Positions 8,401 through 16,787 of a stretch of DNA of 64,000 nt are shown here, piece after piece. Each line of letters opens with the position of its first letter. Positions within the stretch are counted from its first letter, which is position 1. The position numbers and the translations under genes were made by a program. The stretch is from Thalassotalea sp. PS06 (GTDB lineage Bacteria > Pseudomonadota > Gammaproteobacteria > Enterobacterales > Alteromonadaceae), in contig NZ_CP041638.1 of assembly GCF_007197775.1 (NCBI RefSeq), positions 3,720,001 through 3,784,000 of the forward strand, given 5' to 3'. The notes under the pieces were generated by a model, which saw nothing but the letters and a program-made list of their open reading frames with translations, made no database searches and was not told the origin of the DNA.

Positions 8401-10580
8401 AAATTTAATTCCTGAGTATCATATTGGCTGTAAGTTAGCACCGAGCAACTGTATGCGGCGATGTCGATCAAGGCGGTCTCTATGGGCTGCTGACTGTCGA
8501 CGTTGAGCTTGCAGGCAAGGCTGTGCTCTGGCTCGGCGGTATTAATTATGCGGGTCCAGCGACCAGGTAATTTTGGTAGCTGAAATCGGCTAATGTGGTT
8601 ATGGGCGTTAAAGATAATCAGTAACGCATCATCATGGACTCGATCCTGAGCCTCATCGGCATCAACCCTGTGGGTTTGCGCCAGCATCATGGCAAAGCAT
8701 TTCAATGCTTTATTGTGCCAGTTGTCCTCTGCCATGGTTTCGCCATGGCAGTTAAACCAGCTCAAATCCTGTAATCCGGTCTTCGCCGAGATTTTTAGTC
8801 CGTGCTGGTAATTTAATCGGTTTAATAGCGGGTGTTGTTTACGCAACTGAATCAGCTTTTGCACAAACAATAATTGTTCTTTATCAGCAATGCCTTTATC
8901 CGATTCCGGATCGGCGAGATACTGCCAGTCCATCCAGGTAATATCGTTATCCTGACAATATGCATTGTTGTTACCGTGCTGGCTGTGGTTGACTTCATCA
9001 CCGCCAAGTAGCATCGGCGTACCCTGGCTCAAAAACAATGTGGCGAGAATATTGCGCTTTTGTTGCTGGCGCAGCTGATTGATTTCAATGTCAGAGGTTT
9101 CACCTTCAAAGCCATAGTTACGGGTGTAGTTATGGCCATGGCCGTCACGATTATCTTCACCATTGGCATGGTTGTGACGCTCTTCATAGGTGACCGTATC
9201 ATGCAGGGTATAGCCATCATGGCTAGTGATCATATTGACACTGGCATAAGGTCGACGACCGTGGTGCTCGAAAATATCTGCACTACCGTGAAGGCGTCTG
9301 GCAAGTTCCGGGATCATACCCTCATCGCCGCGCCAGAAACGACGCACGGAGTCACGGAATCTGTCGTTCCATTCCAACCAGCCGCCAGGAAACTGGCCAA
9401 GCTGATAGCCACCATGGCCAATGTCCCAAGGCTCGGCGATAAATTTTACTTTCGCTAAGGTCGGATCCTGGCGCAATGCCGCGAAGAAACTCGCGTGTTG
9501 ATAAAAGCTGTCATTCCCCTGATAGTCTTTGCGACCAAGAATCGGTGCTAAGTCAAAACGGAAACCATCGACACCCATGACATCCACCCAGTAACGCAGA
9601 CTGTCCATGACCAGTTGCAGTACCCTAGGATGCGTCAGGTTTAAGGTATTACCGCAGCCAGAATGGTTAACATAAAAACGTTTATCTTCGGCTTCTAAGC
9701 GGTAGTAACTAAGGTTATCAATGCCTTTAAAACAATAGGTTGGGCCAAGATGATTGCCCTCAGCGGTGTGGTTATAAACCACATCGAGAATCACCTGTAA
9801 TCCGGCCTGGTGGAAGTTTTCCACCATCTGCTGAAATTCCTGCAGCTGGTTTTGGTAACAATAGCGAGGCTCAGGGGCGAAAAAGGCAATGGAGTTATAA
9901 CCCCAATAATTTTTCAGGCCTTTTTCCCGTAAAAATGCTTCATCGAAAAAGCCCTGGACCGGTAACAGCTCAACGCTGGTAACACCAAGCTCTTTGAAAT
10001 ACTGAATCGACTCAGGCTCACCGAGAGCTTTGAACGTGCCGCGCATCTCAGCATCAATATGCGGATGGTTTTTACTAAAGCCTTTTACGTGCGCTTCGTA
10101 AACAATCGTGTCATTTTCGCCGACGTAAACGTGATTATCTAAGCCTTTTAATGCTTCACTAACCACGCATTTTGGCATCACATCGCTGTTATCACGCAAA
10201 TCGATGATCAGATCCTGTTGCCGGCTCTCGGGATCATAACCATGATGTTTCTGCGACCAGGTAAAGGCTCGGCTCAACTGTTTTGCATAAGGGTCAATTA
10301 ATAATTTTGCCGGGTTAAATCTGTGTCCCGCATGTGGCTCGTAAGGGCCATGTACCCGATAACCATACAAACAGCCTGGTTTGATGCCCGGCAGATAAAT
10401 ATGCCAGATTTCATCGGTGTATTCGCCAACCTCAATTCGCTCCAGTTCCTGCTCGGTTTTCTCATCAAACAGGCACAACTCTACCTTAGTGGCATGAGCA
10501 CTAAACAGGGCAAAGTTGGTGCCATTACCGTCGAAGGTGGCACCAAGAGGGTAGGGCTTGCCGGAACGAAACTTACGCAT
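8397..10580 (-). CDS. glgX: Glycogen debranching enzyme GlgX (isoamylase-type)
   Basis: This is a 727-residue cytoplasmic GH13 alpha-1,6-glucosidase that removes short branches from phosphorylase-limit dextrins. An N-terminal CBM48-type domain (about 10-100, with GATFDGNGTNFALFSAHA) leads into the barrel. Motifs are VILDVVYNHTAEGN, DGFRFDLAPIL (nucleophile Asp), FIAEPWDIG (acid/base Glu) and TSHDGYTLHD. Its start ATG shares one base with the glgB stop (TAATG). Its stop overlaps the malQ start, so it sits in a tightly coupled block. The mixture of branching and debranching enzymes without glgC/glgA in the window points to use of stored or imported glucans. Confidence 0.95.
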   Translation of the reverse strand: MRKFRSGKPYPLGATFDGNGTNFALFSAHATKVELCLFDEKTEQELERIEVGEYTDEIWHIYLPGIKPGCLYGYRVHGPYEPHAGHRFNPAKLLIDPYAKQLSRAFTWSQKHHGYDPESRQQDLIIDLRDNSDVMPKCVVSEALKGLDNHVYVGENDTIVYEAHVKGFSKNHPHIDAEMRGTFKALGEPESIQYFKELGVTSVELLPVQGFFDEAFLREKGLKNYWGYNSIAFFAPEPRYCYQNQLQEFQQMVENFHQAGLQVILDVVYNHTAEGNHLGPTYCFKGIDNLSYYRLEAEDKRFYVNHSGCGNTLNLTHPRVLQLVMDSLRYWVDVMGVDGFRFDLAPILGRKDYQGNDSFYQHASFFAALRQDPTLAKVKFIAEPWDIGHGGYQLGQFPGGWLEWNDRFRDSVRRFWRGDEGMIPELARRLHGSADIFEHHGRRPYASVNMITSHDGYTLHDTVTYEERHNHANGEDNRDGHGHNYTRNYGFEGETSDIEINQLRQQQKRNILATLFLSQGTPMLLGGDEVNHSQHGNNNAYCQDNDITWMDWQYLADPESDKGIADKEQLLFVQKLIQLRKQHPLLNRLNYQHGLKISAKTGLQDLSWFNCHGETMAEDNWHNKALKCFAMMLAQTHRVDADEAQDRVHDDALLIIFNAHNHISRFQLPKLPGRWTRIINTAEPEHSLACKLNVDSQQPIETALIDIAAYSCSVLTYSQYDTQELNL

Positions 10581-12775
10581 TAGCCAACAATCTCAAAGAC
10601 AACAGTGGCTAGAGGTGGGACGGTAATGCTGATCGAATTAGGCTGATCCTGCCAGGGAGTTACGCTTGCATTAACAGACCCAAAATTACCAACATCACTG
10701 CCCCCATAAATGGCCGCATCGGAATTAAAGATTTCTCTGTGCTCGCCGGCAATTGGCGTACCAACGCGAAAATCACGATGCACACTTGGGGTAAAGTTAA
10801 CGACAACTAAAACCGGGTTAGTACCTTCTTCGCCGTAACGCACATAACTGAATACCGACTGTTCGGAATTTTGATAATCAATCCAGTCAAAACCTTCATT
10901 CTGACAATCCTGCTGATGCAGAGCCGGGGTATTTTTATAAAGGCTGTTTAGATCGCGAATCATTCGCTGTACGCCTTGATGCGGCTGATGCTCCAATAAG
11001 TGCCAATCTAAAGACTGTTGATAGTTCCACTCATTTTGCTGGGCGAATTCACACCCCATAAACATCAATTTCTTGCCTGGGTGAGTCCACATAAAACCAT
11101 AATAAGCGCGAAGGTTGGCAAAACGTTGCCAGTCATCACCTGGCATACGAGCAAGAATCGAACCTTTACCGTGAACCACTTCATCATGGCTCAGTGGCAA
11201 GACAAAGTTTTCGTCAAACGCATAAACCAGGCCAAAGCTGATTTCATTGTGATGGAATTTGCGATGAACCGGATCACGCCCCATGTATTGTAAGGTGTCA
11301 TTCATCCAGCCCATGTTCCATTTAAAACCGAAGCCCAGGCCACCCATATCGGTTGGCTTGGAAACCCCTGGCCAGGAAGTCGACTCTTCCGCGACCGAGA
11401 ACGCGCCTGGATAATCGGCATATAATTCTTCGTTAAAGCCTTTTAGGAAATCTACCGCTTCAAGGTTTTCGTTACCGCCAAATTTATTGGCAACCCATTC
11501 GCCGTCGTTGCGGGAGTAATCGAGGTAAAGCATCGATGCTACGGCATCAACGCGGACACCATCAACATGATAGTTTTCGAGCCAATGCATAGCGCTGGCA
11601 CGCAGGAAGTTTGCAACTTCAGTACGGCCATAGTTGTAAATCAGGGTATTCCAGTCAGGGTGGAAACCTTTACGCGGGTCTTCATGTTCGTAAAGACAAG
11701 TGCCGTCAAAACGAACCAGACCGTGGTCGTCTACCGGGAAGTGACCCGGTACCCAGTCGATCAATACCCCAAGGCCGGCCTGGTGGCACTGGTCGATGAA
11801 ATATTTAAAGTCTTTAGGACTACCAAAACGCGCGGTCGGCGCGAACAAGCCTACCGGCTGGTAACCCCAGGAACCATCAAACGGGTATTCACTTACCGGC
11901 ATCAACTGAATATGGGTAAAGCCGAGATCCTGAACATAAGGGATCAAACGCTCAGCAATGTCGCGATAATTTAAAAACTCGTTATGTTCATCGCGCTGCC
12001 AGGAACCTAAGTGCACTTCATAAATACTGATGGGTGCATGGCGATTGTTCATCGCCTCACGGCTGCTCATCCATTTTTTATCGCCCCAGGCAAATGGGTT
12101 CTCGGCATTAACCACCGAAGAAGTGTCCGGGCGATACTGCGCCTGGGAGCCCATCGGGTCAGCTTTTAAAGGCAATAGATTGGAGTTGGCGTCTTTGACT
12201 TCAAACTTGTAATGACAACCTTCCTGCAGCGGGTGACGAGCACTGTGATGAGGGATGAAGATTTCCCAGATACCGCAGTTTAATAGTTTGCGCATTGGAT
12301 GGCAGCGACCATCCCAGTCGTTGAAATCACCGACAACCGCAACATGGCTGGCATTTGGAGCCCAGACCGCGAAGTTCACACCAGCAACGCCTTCGTGCTC
12401 AATGCAATGAGCCCCCAGTTTGTTATAAAGATGCTTGTGGTTACCTTCTAAAAACAGGTGGGTGTCGATCTCACCCAAAACACAACCAAAAGAAAAGGGA
12501 TCGTCAATCAGACGTTTGCTGTCGCCACTGGTAACCTGCAGCTGATAGGCAGCAGATTTTTTGCGACGGGTAGTTTTACTGAACAAGCCCTGTTCATCGA
12601 CTTTATCCAGTTTGGCAATCACTTTACCGGACGCTTTATCGAGCACAGAAACCCGCTTCGCCCAGGGAATATATACATTGAACTGAAGATAACCTTTTTC
12701 ATTGGTTTGCATTCCAAGAAAACCAAACGGGTTAGGGTGCTGAGCATTGTTCAGCGCCTGGATATGTTCATGCAT
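10580..12775 (-). CDS. glgB: 1,4-alpha-glucan branching enzyme
   Basis: This is a 731-residue cytoplasmic GH13 transferase that makes alpha-1,6 branches. It has an N-terminal branching-enzyme domain, a CBM48 domain (about 125-225, including NFAVWAPNASHVAVVGDFN) and a catalytic barrel. Barrel motifs are DWVPGHF, DGVRVDAVASM (nucleophile), VAEESTSWP (acid/base) and LPLSHDEVVHGKGS. A C-terminal all-beta domain follows. The start at 12775 is preferred because AAGGA precedes it at suitable spacing and the protein then begins MHEHIQALN; an ATG six codons upstream (12793) is also open. A 190 bp spacer with two hairpins separates it from glgP. Placement of a biosynthetic branching enzyme inside a catabolic operon is noteworthy. 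Confidence 0.95.
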   Translation of the reverse strand: MHEHIQALNNAQHPNPFGFLGMQTNEKGYLQFNVYIPWAKRVSVLDKASGKVIAKLDKVDEQGLFSKTTRRKKSAAYQLQVTSGDSKRLIDDPFSFGCVLGEIDTHLFLEGNHKHLYNKLGAHCIEHEGVAGVNFAVWAPNASHVAVVGDFNDWDGRCHPMRKLLNCGIWEIFIPHHSARHPLQEGCHYKFEVKDANSNLLPLKADPMGSQAQYRPDTSSVVNAENPFAWGDKKWMSSREAMNNRHAPISIYEVHLGSWQRDEHNEFLNYRDIAERLIPYVQDLGFTHIQLMPVSEYPFDGSWGYQPVGLFAPTARFGSPKDFKYFIDQCHQAGLGVLIDWVPGHFPVDDHGLVRFDGTCLYEHEDPRKGFHPDWNTLIYNYGRTEVANFLRASAMHWLENYHVDGVRVDAVASMLYLDYSRNDGEWVANKFGGNENLEAVDFLKGFNEELYADYPGAFSVAEESTSWPGVSKPTDMGGLGFGFKWNMGWMNDTLQYMGRDPVHRKFHHNEISFGLVYAFDENFVLPLSHDEVVHGKGSILARMPGDDWQRFANLRAYYGFMWTHPGKKLMFMGCEFAQQNEWNYQQSLDWHLLEHQPHQGVQRMIRDLNSLYKNTPALHQQDCQNEGFDWIDYQNSEQSVFSYVRYGEEGTNPVLVVVNFTPSVHRDFRVGTPIAGEHREIFNSDAAIYGGSDVGNFGSVNASVTPWQDQPNSISITVPPLATVVFEIVG

Positions 12776-12873
12776 TATTCTCTGTTCCTTCATTCATTCC
12801 CGGTTACCTTAATGGCGACCGTCACTAAGTTTGACGATATTTATTGATGACTTTTAGCACCAGACTGATACGA

Positions 12874-12955
12874 CAAAAGCCCCAGTACAAAAATACTACG
12901 GCTTTTGGCAAATTACCTTTAAATTCAATCGCTACCCGACACTCAGTGCCGGGTA
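12874..12955 (-). terminator. Tandem hairpins in the glgP-glgB spacer
   Basis: Two stems lie in the 190 bp spacer. The pair TACCCG.CACT/AGTG.CGGGTA spans 12933-12955 with one mismatch. CAAAAGCC/GGCTTTTG spans 12874-12907 with an inner AGTA/TACT stem. On the minus strand they follow the glgP stop and could act as 3' end protection or partial terminators, letting glgP exceed the downstream genes. Confidence 0.5.
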
Positions 12956-12965
12956 CACACTTCGA

Positions 12966-15422
12966 TTATTTAATCGGCGTTAATTTCCAAATATTGTTTA
13001 CATAATCTTCAATCGAACGATCTGAGGTGAATTTACCCATCTTCGCTGTATTGAGGATAGCCATACGCGCCCAACGTTTGCTGTCTTTGTAAGCAACGTC
13101 CAACTCTTCCTGAGCTCGGGCGTAATCGGCATAATCGGCCATTACACGGTACGGGTCACCACCTTCTAGCAAGCTGTGAGCAATTGCTGCTAGCTCGCCT
13201 GGCTTACCAGGAGTGAAAAAGTCGCCACGTAACCAGTCGATTACTTCTTTTAACTCTGCATCAGCGTGGTAGAAGTCCCAAGGGTTATAACCTTCTACTT
13301 TCATCGCTTTGATTTGGTCAACGGTGTTACCGAAGATAAAGATGTTGTCATCGCCAACTTCTTCAGCAATCTCGACGTTAGCACCATCTAATGTACCGAT
13401 TGTGACAGCACCGTTAAGAGCAAGCTTCATGTTACCAGTACCTGATGCTTCTTTACCGGCAGTTGAAATCTGCTCTGAAACGTCAGCCGCTGGAATGATT
13501 TTCTCAGCTAAGGTCACGCGGTAGTTAGGCATAAACACAACTTTAAGCTTGTCTTTGATGCGTGCGTCGTTATTGATGCGCTCAGCAACCTTGTTGATTG
13601 CATAAATGATTTCTTTCGCCAGGTAGTAACCAGGAGCCGCTTTAGCGCCGAAGATGAATACACGTGGCTGCATATCGTAATCAGGGTTTGCTAATAGACG
13701 ACGGTATAAACCTAGAATATGTAAGAAGTTAAGGTGCTGACGCTTGTACTCGTGCAGACGCTTAATCTGGACATCAAAGATTGCTTCTGGATTGACTTCA
13801 ACGCCAGTCAGCTTTTTGATTTCTTCTGCAAGCTTCACTTTATTTTCTAGCTTGATATCCATGAATTTCTTCTGGAATTTAGCATCATCTGCATACTCAG
13901 AAATCGCATCCAGGCTAGATAGCTCTTTGGCCCAGTCATTCTTAACAACCGTATCCAATAGCTTCGAAAGCTTAGGGTTACAGGCTTTCAACCAACGACG
14001 TGGTGTAACACCATTGGTAACGTTAGTTAGCTTGCCCGGGTAAAGTGCATTGAATTCTGGGAATAAGTCCGATTGCACAAGATCAGAGTGAATCTGCGCA
14101 ACACCGTTAACTTTGAAAGAAGTAACAACACAAAGGTGCGCCATGCGAACCATTTGTTGCTGACCTTCTTCAATCAATGACAAGCGAGCTCGCATTTGTA
14201 CGTCGCCAGGCCACATGCGAGCAACTTCGTTATTTAAGAACTGCTCATTGATGGCGAAAAGGATTTCTAAGTGACGCGGCAATACGCGTTCGAACATAGA
14301 TACCGCCCACTTCTCTAATGCTTCTGGCAATAAGGTGTGGTTGGTGTAGGCAAATACCTGACGGCACATTGCCCAGGCGTTGTCCCAACTAAAATCGTAA
14401 TCGTCCATTAGGGTGCGCATTAGCTCAAGAATGGCGATAGTTGGGTGCGTATCGTTTAATTGGATAACGGTTTGGTTAGCAAATTCTGACCAGTCGTCAC
14501 CGTACTGCTTCTGGTAACGCTTGATGATGTCTTTAATAGAACAGGCACAAAAGAAGTATTGCTGAATGAAACGCAGCTCTTTACCGGCTTCGGTTTCATC
14601 GTTCGGGTATAGAACTTTAGAGATAGTCTCCGCCTGATTTTGAGCGCTGTGCGCGTCCTGATAAGAACCTGCGTTGAACTGATCCCAGTCAAAATGACTA
14701 CATGCACGAGATTCCCACAAACGTAAAACATTTACGGTTTTTGAGTTGTAACCAACGATTGGCACATCCCATGGAACCCCTTTGATGATCTGGCCAGGAT
14801 GCCAGATTTTCTTAACGCTGCCGTCAACCTGGGTTTGTGTTTCTACCGAACCAAATAATGGAATTTCCTGCACCGCTTCCGGGCGACAAACTTCCCATGG
14901 GTTACCGAATTCACGCCACTCATCCGGGGTTTCGATTTGACGACACTCGTGGAATTGCTGCTCGAACAAACCGTGACGGTAGTGGATACCGTAACCTACG
15001 GCGTTGTAATCCATGGTTGCTAAGGAATCTAAGAAACAGGCTGCAAGACGACCAAGACCGCCATTACCTAGTGCCAAGTCGTGACCTTCTTCAAAAATAT
15101 CTTCCAGCTCAAAACCTAACTCGGCAACGGCTTTGTTTGCTACGTCGAAAAGATTCAGGTTGTGCAGGTTGTTAGAAAGCATGCGTCCCATCAGGTATTC
15201 CAGGGACAGATAGTTTACCGAGCGGCTTTTTTGATCAGTATGAGCGGCATTGGTTTCTTTTAGCTTCTCATAAACCACTTCGTTCACTGCCAGACAAACG
15301 GCGCGTAGAACGGCGGTAGGATTGTCCTGAAAATCAACTTCACTGGAGGTGAAGTTCAGGTGATGAAGAACCTTGGTTTTGAATTGCGCTGCGGTTAACG
15401 GTTTTTTCGTTGCTGTCGCCAT
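12966..15422 (-). CDS. glgP: Glycogen/maltodextrin phosphorylase
   Basis: This is an 818-residue GT35 enzyme that cleaves alpha-1,4-glucans with phosphate to give glucose-1-phosphate. The usual length and family text are present: NGGLGRLAACFLDSLAT near residue 120, HEYKRQHLN near 555, and the PLP region EASGTGNMKLALNGAVTIGT near 655, in which the Lys of GTGNMK binds pyridoxal phosphate. It is the first gene of the operon, directly behind the predicted promoter and double operator, and is separated from glgB by hairpins. GlgP and MalP cannot be told apart from sequence alone; the neighbouring malQ fits a MalP-like role. The ATG at 15422 lies in a clean leader. Confidence 0.95.
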   Translation of the reverse strand: MATATKKPLTAAQFKTKVLHHLNFTSSEVDFQDNPTAVLRAVCLAVNEVVYEKLKETNAAHTDQKSRSVNYLSLEYLMGRMLSNNLHNLNLFDVANKAVAELGFELEDIFEEGHDLALGNGGLGRLAACFLDSLATMDYNAVGYGIHYRHGLFEQQFHECRQIETPDEWREFGNPWEVCRPEAVQEIPLFGSVETQTQVDGSVKKIWHPGQIIKGVPWDVPIVGYNSKTVNVLRLWESRACSHFDWDQFNAGSYQDAHSAQNQAETISKVLYPNDETEAGKELRFIQQYFFCACSIKDIIKRYQKQYGDDWSEFANQTVIQLNDTHPTIAILELMRTLMDDYDFSWDNAWAMCRQVFAYTNHTLLPEALEKWAVSMFERVLPRHLEILFAINEQFLNNEVARMWPGDVQMRARLSLIEEGQQQMVRMAHLCVVTSFKVNGVAQIHSDLVQSDLFPEFNALYPGKLTNVTNGVTPRRWLKACNPKLSKLLDTVVKNDWAKELSSLDAISEYADDAKFQKKFMDIKLENKVKLAEEIKKLTGVEVNPEAIFDVQIKRLHEYKRQHLNFLHILGLYRRLLANPDYDMQPRVFIFGAKAAPGYYLAKEIIYAINKVAERINNDARIKDKLKVVFMPNYRVTLAEKIIPAADVSEQISTAGKEASGTGNMKLALNGAVTIGTLDGANVEIAEEVGDDNIFIFGNTVDQIKAMKVEGYNPWDFYHADAELKEVIDWLRGDFFTPGKPGELAAIAHSLLEGGDPYRVMADYADYARAQEELDVAYKDSKRWARMAILNTAKMGKFTSDRSIEDYVNNIWKLTPIK

Positions 15423-15523
15423 AGTAAAACTTTTCTCTTTAGGTAATCGAATCTGTCCAGCGTTAGGACGATAATTCAGTCATAACAAATTCAATTGCAA
15501 CAACTGCTTAAATTTTAGGCAAA

Positions 15524-15552
15524 TTTATAATTCTGGCTGTAAGTGTCGTTAA
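15524..15552 (-). promoter_or_regulatory. Predicted promoter of the glgP operon
   Basis: Read on the minus strand, TTAACG (15547-15552) and TATAAA (15524-15529) are separated by 17 bp. The predicted start is near 15517, giving a leader of about 95 nt. The two operators lie 5' of it, centred about 65 and 93 bp upstream of the start. Confidence 0.45.
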
Positions 15553-15575
15553 TTTAAGCTTTGGGAGCAAACATC

Positions 15576-15589
15576 TGCATACGTATGTA
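15576..15589. promoter_or_regulatory. LacI-family-type operator 1 of the glgP operon
   Basis: TGCATAC-GTATGTA has one mismatch between half-sites. It is the promoter-proximal member of a pair with centres 28 bp apart and shares its core with sites at 285, 44212 and 44398. Confidence 0.7.
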
Positions 15590-15602
15590 TTGCATTTAAG
15601 TG

Positions 15603-15618
15603 TTGCATACGTATGCAA
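15603..15618. promoter_or_regulatory. LacI-family-type operator 2 of the glgP operon (perfect)
   Basis: TTGCATAC-GTATGCAA is a perfect 16 bp palindrome and the best copy of the motif in the window. A second site 28 bp away suggests cooperative binding. Confidence 0.75.
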
Positions 15619-16023
15619 AATCTCAACAAAACTATCCCATAAAAACCCCATAACCTGCGGGTTCCATGGAGATTTTTTGCGGTTACGTGTTGGCAAACAG
15701 GTACGATGAGTCAATCGACAAGCATTGGTTATCTGGACACTAATATGTACCGCCAAGGGAATAGGGTAGATGATTGAATTTAAACAACAAATGAATATTT
15801 TTCAGGCAAAGATTGAAGCCTGTCTTTAACTCTGGGAAACTGAGTATCCGTAGCTTTATAAACCTAAGGCCAGGAAGTATGGAACCTCGTTAATGCTGAA
15901 CCAGGATATTCCAAAAGACAAGTTTGTGACAGGATTACGCCTTGATGAAGCGCTATGCAAATGAGTCTGGATAGAAATTCAGGGAGCCACAATAGCTCCC
16001 CATCTAAAGTTTAATAACCGCTA
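15619..16023. other. Non-coding stretch upstream of the glgP operators
   Basis: No convincing gene is seen. Two very short frames (19 codons at 15770 and 23 codons at 15893) have no family resemblance. A hairpin GGGAGC/GCTCCC at 15982-16000 follows the minus-strand gene ending at 16024 and may be its terminator, though only a weak T-stretch follows. Confidence 0.4.
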
Positions 16024-16407
16024 TTACTCGCACCCTTTTGGATCAAGGATTAGACCTGTGGCCGATAAATAGGCATCACCACGATTTTTAATGGTCTCTG
16101 AGTCTAATCGCTCCGATGCCAGGTGAACTTCTTCAAGATCTGCAGCAACCGTCTCAAGATCTTTTTGTAACCGCATGACCGCATTTTCTAAGGTATAGGT
16201 CAGCTCATGCACCTTCACCATATCTTCAGGTGTTAGATCTTCTTTACTCAGGATTGCGTTCAATTTTTCATTAAATGCCCTTAGGTTACATAAAGCCACG
16301 TGGGTGCCCGGTGCAGCTATAGCCGGAAAATGTTGATAGTTTTCTTCCGCCTGGATGGGAGCAATAACAAACAGTAAGGGTGTGAATAAGGTGATTAGCT
16401 TTTTCAT
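16024..16407 (-). CDS. Secreted DUF6746-like protein
   Basis: This is a 127-residue protein with a cleavable signal peptide (MKKLITLFTPLLFVIAPIQA, cut before EEN). The mature part is a helical, acidic protein of about 107 residues. The segments ENYQHFPAIAAPGTHVALCNL and then LTPEDMVKVHELTYTLENAVMRL resemble the DUF6746 family as I remember it, whose role is unknown. The start at 16407 is chosen because a GAAGAG ribosome site precedes it and the signal peptide then begins correctly; the frame is open further upstream to 16476. Two Cys residues (in the CNL motif and near the C-terminus) could form a disulfide. It stands alone, upstream of the glgP control region on the same strand. Confidence 0.7.
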   Translation of the reverse strand: MKKLITLFTPLLFVIAPIQAEENYQHFPAIAAPGTHVALCNLRAFNEKLNAILSKEDLTPEDMVKVHELTYTLENAVMRLQKDLETVAADLEEVHLASERLDSETIKNRGDAYLSATGLILDPKGCE

Positions 16408-16515
16408 GGCAATCTCTTCGAGTGTTTTTAACCAAAAAGGGTGACCATAAATGCCACCCATGTTGTTTAAAGTCAAATAGTTAAGATTCTATCTGTTAGA
16501 TTAGACTAGCTTGGA

Positions 16516-16686
16516 TTATTCAAGATCCCAATTACTACAGTCATTGGCCACATATTCGCTTTGGTTCCAATCCATTTGCTCGATATCCTTCGCCAGCTCA
16601 GGCGTATGAATACGCCAGACAGAGGCATTCGGTCCTGCATAGCGAGGGGGCGACGGGCATAGCTCTGAATTGGTTGATTGATGAAT
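16516..16686 (-). pseudogene. Orphan 3' gene fragment
   Basis: The minus-strand frame between stops at 16687 and 16516 has no usable start codon but very protein-like text: PPRYAGPNASVWRIHTPEL, then EQMDWNQSEYVAND, ending NWDLE. It looks like the C-terminus of a lost gene; the family is not recognised. On the opposite strand, just beside it, the frame ending at TAA 16722 reads TGIALNWLIDEFTKLGKEL, possibly the tail of a different gene. The 380 bp around it would then be a scar left by deletion or rearrangement. This is based on reading frames only. Confidence 0.35.
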
Positions 16687-16732
16687 TTACCAAACTTGGT
16701 AAAGAGTTGATGAATGAGAGTTAAACCTTCAT

Positions 16733-16773
16733 GGTCAGAGTCGTTGATAATTCAACATCTCTGACCCCCTTGA
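16733..16773. repeat. REP-like palindrome, copy 1
   Basis: GGTCAGAG..GTTGA and its near-complement TCAAC..CTCTGACC form a hairpin, followed by CCCTTGATCT. It matches the better copy at 18252-18299 over most of its length. The two copies bracket the M24 peptidase gene. Confidence 0.7.
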
Positions 16774-16787
16774 TCTCAACTTCCAGT

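Noticed and set aside
9060..9458. Plus-strand open frame inside glgX
   Set aside because: It overlaps the catalytic core of a clear glgX in the opposite direction and has no protein-family features.
15508..15756. 82-codon minus-strand frame upstream of glgP
   Set aside because: It covers the promoter and both operators and has no protein-like pattern, so it is a chance frame in regulatory DNA.
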